Of a stretch of 5,489 nt of DNA, positions 5,474 to 5,489 are shown in pieces. Location of the stretch: the NCBI GenBank assembly GCA_003648395.1, contig QMPB01000366.1:1-5489 (forward strand), given 5' to 3'. Both the position numbers and the translations under genes were made by a program. This stretch comes from Bacteroidota bacterium. Its GTDB lineage: Bacteria > Bacteroidota > Bacteroidia > Bacteroidales > UBA1556. Every line of letters starts with the position of its first letter. Position 1 is the stretch's first letter. The notes beneath the pieces were generated by a model. It searched no databases. It was not told the origin of the DNA and worked only from the letters and a program-made list of their open reading frames with translations.

Positions 5474-5489
5474 ACACGCCATATAAATC

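Noticed and set aside
1..5489. CRISPR array, transposon ends, phage or defence island
   Set aside because: No regular repeat-spacer pattern, no transposase or integrase, and all recognised genes are ordinary chromosomal families.

Overview
The window is strongly AT-rich and most likely comes from a member of the Bacteroidota, probably Bacteroidales or a marine or anaerobic relative such as Marinilabiliales. The main evidence is a DUF4831-type lipoprotein (a family known mainly from Bacteroidales), starts without convincing Shine-Dalgarno sites, and three exact copies of the Bacteroidota -7 promoter box TAnnTTTG placed just ahead of genes. The order-level assignment is inference.

Layout. The left edge (1-500, +) is the 3' part of a DUF1684 gene whose true start lies outside the window. 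It converges on a two-gene minus-strand unit: a NifX/NifB-like protein of the dinitrogenase iron-molybdenum cofactor family (750-1100) and, upstream of it, a DUF134 helix-turn-helix protein with a cysteine-rich tail (1155-1730). A 146-bp divergent promoter region (1731-1876) follows. It holds a perfect palindrome, ATGAACA-TT-TGTTCAT, directly beside a -7 box for the DUF134 gene and about 40 bp upstream of a -7 box for the rightward gene. Rightward genes are a six-helix HdeD/DUF308 membrane protein (1877-2461), a YitT-family membrane protein (2584-3480), a YraN/UPF0102 nuclease-fold protein (3523-3888) and, after a 313-bp gap with its own promoter box, a DUF4831 lipoprotein (4202-5371). The last 118 bp hold short direct repeats and no gene.

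How the genes may work together. DUF134 and NifX-like proteins are a recurrent pair in anaerobes, where they are associated with metal-sulfur cluster handling. Here they probably form one operon, with the DUF134 protein as candidate local regulator. The palindrome resembles ArsR/SmtB metal-sensor operators, but no ArsR-type gene lies in the window, so either an external regulator or the DUF134 protein itself would have to use it. The yitT-like and yraN genes are 42 bp apart and probably cotranscribed. The remaining genes look like ordinary chromosomal neighbours. I see no transposase, integrase, CRISPR array, tRNA, rRNA or defence system, and no clear evidence of an entirely new system. The divergent regulatory region is the part most worth following up.
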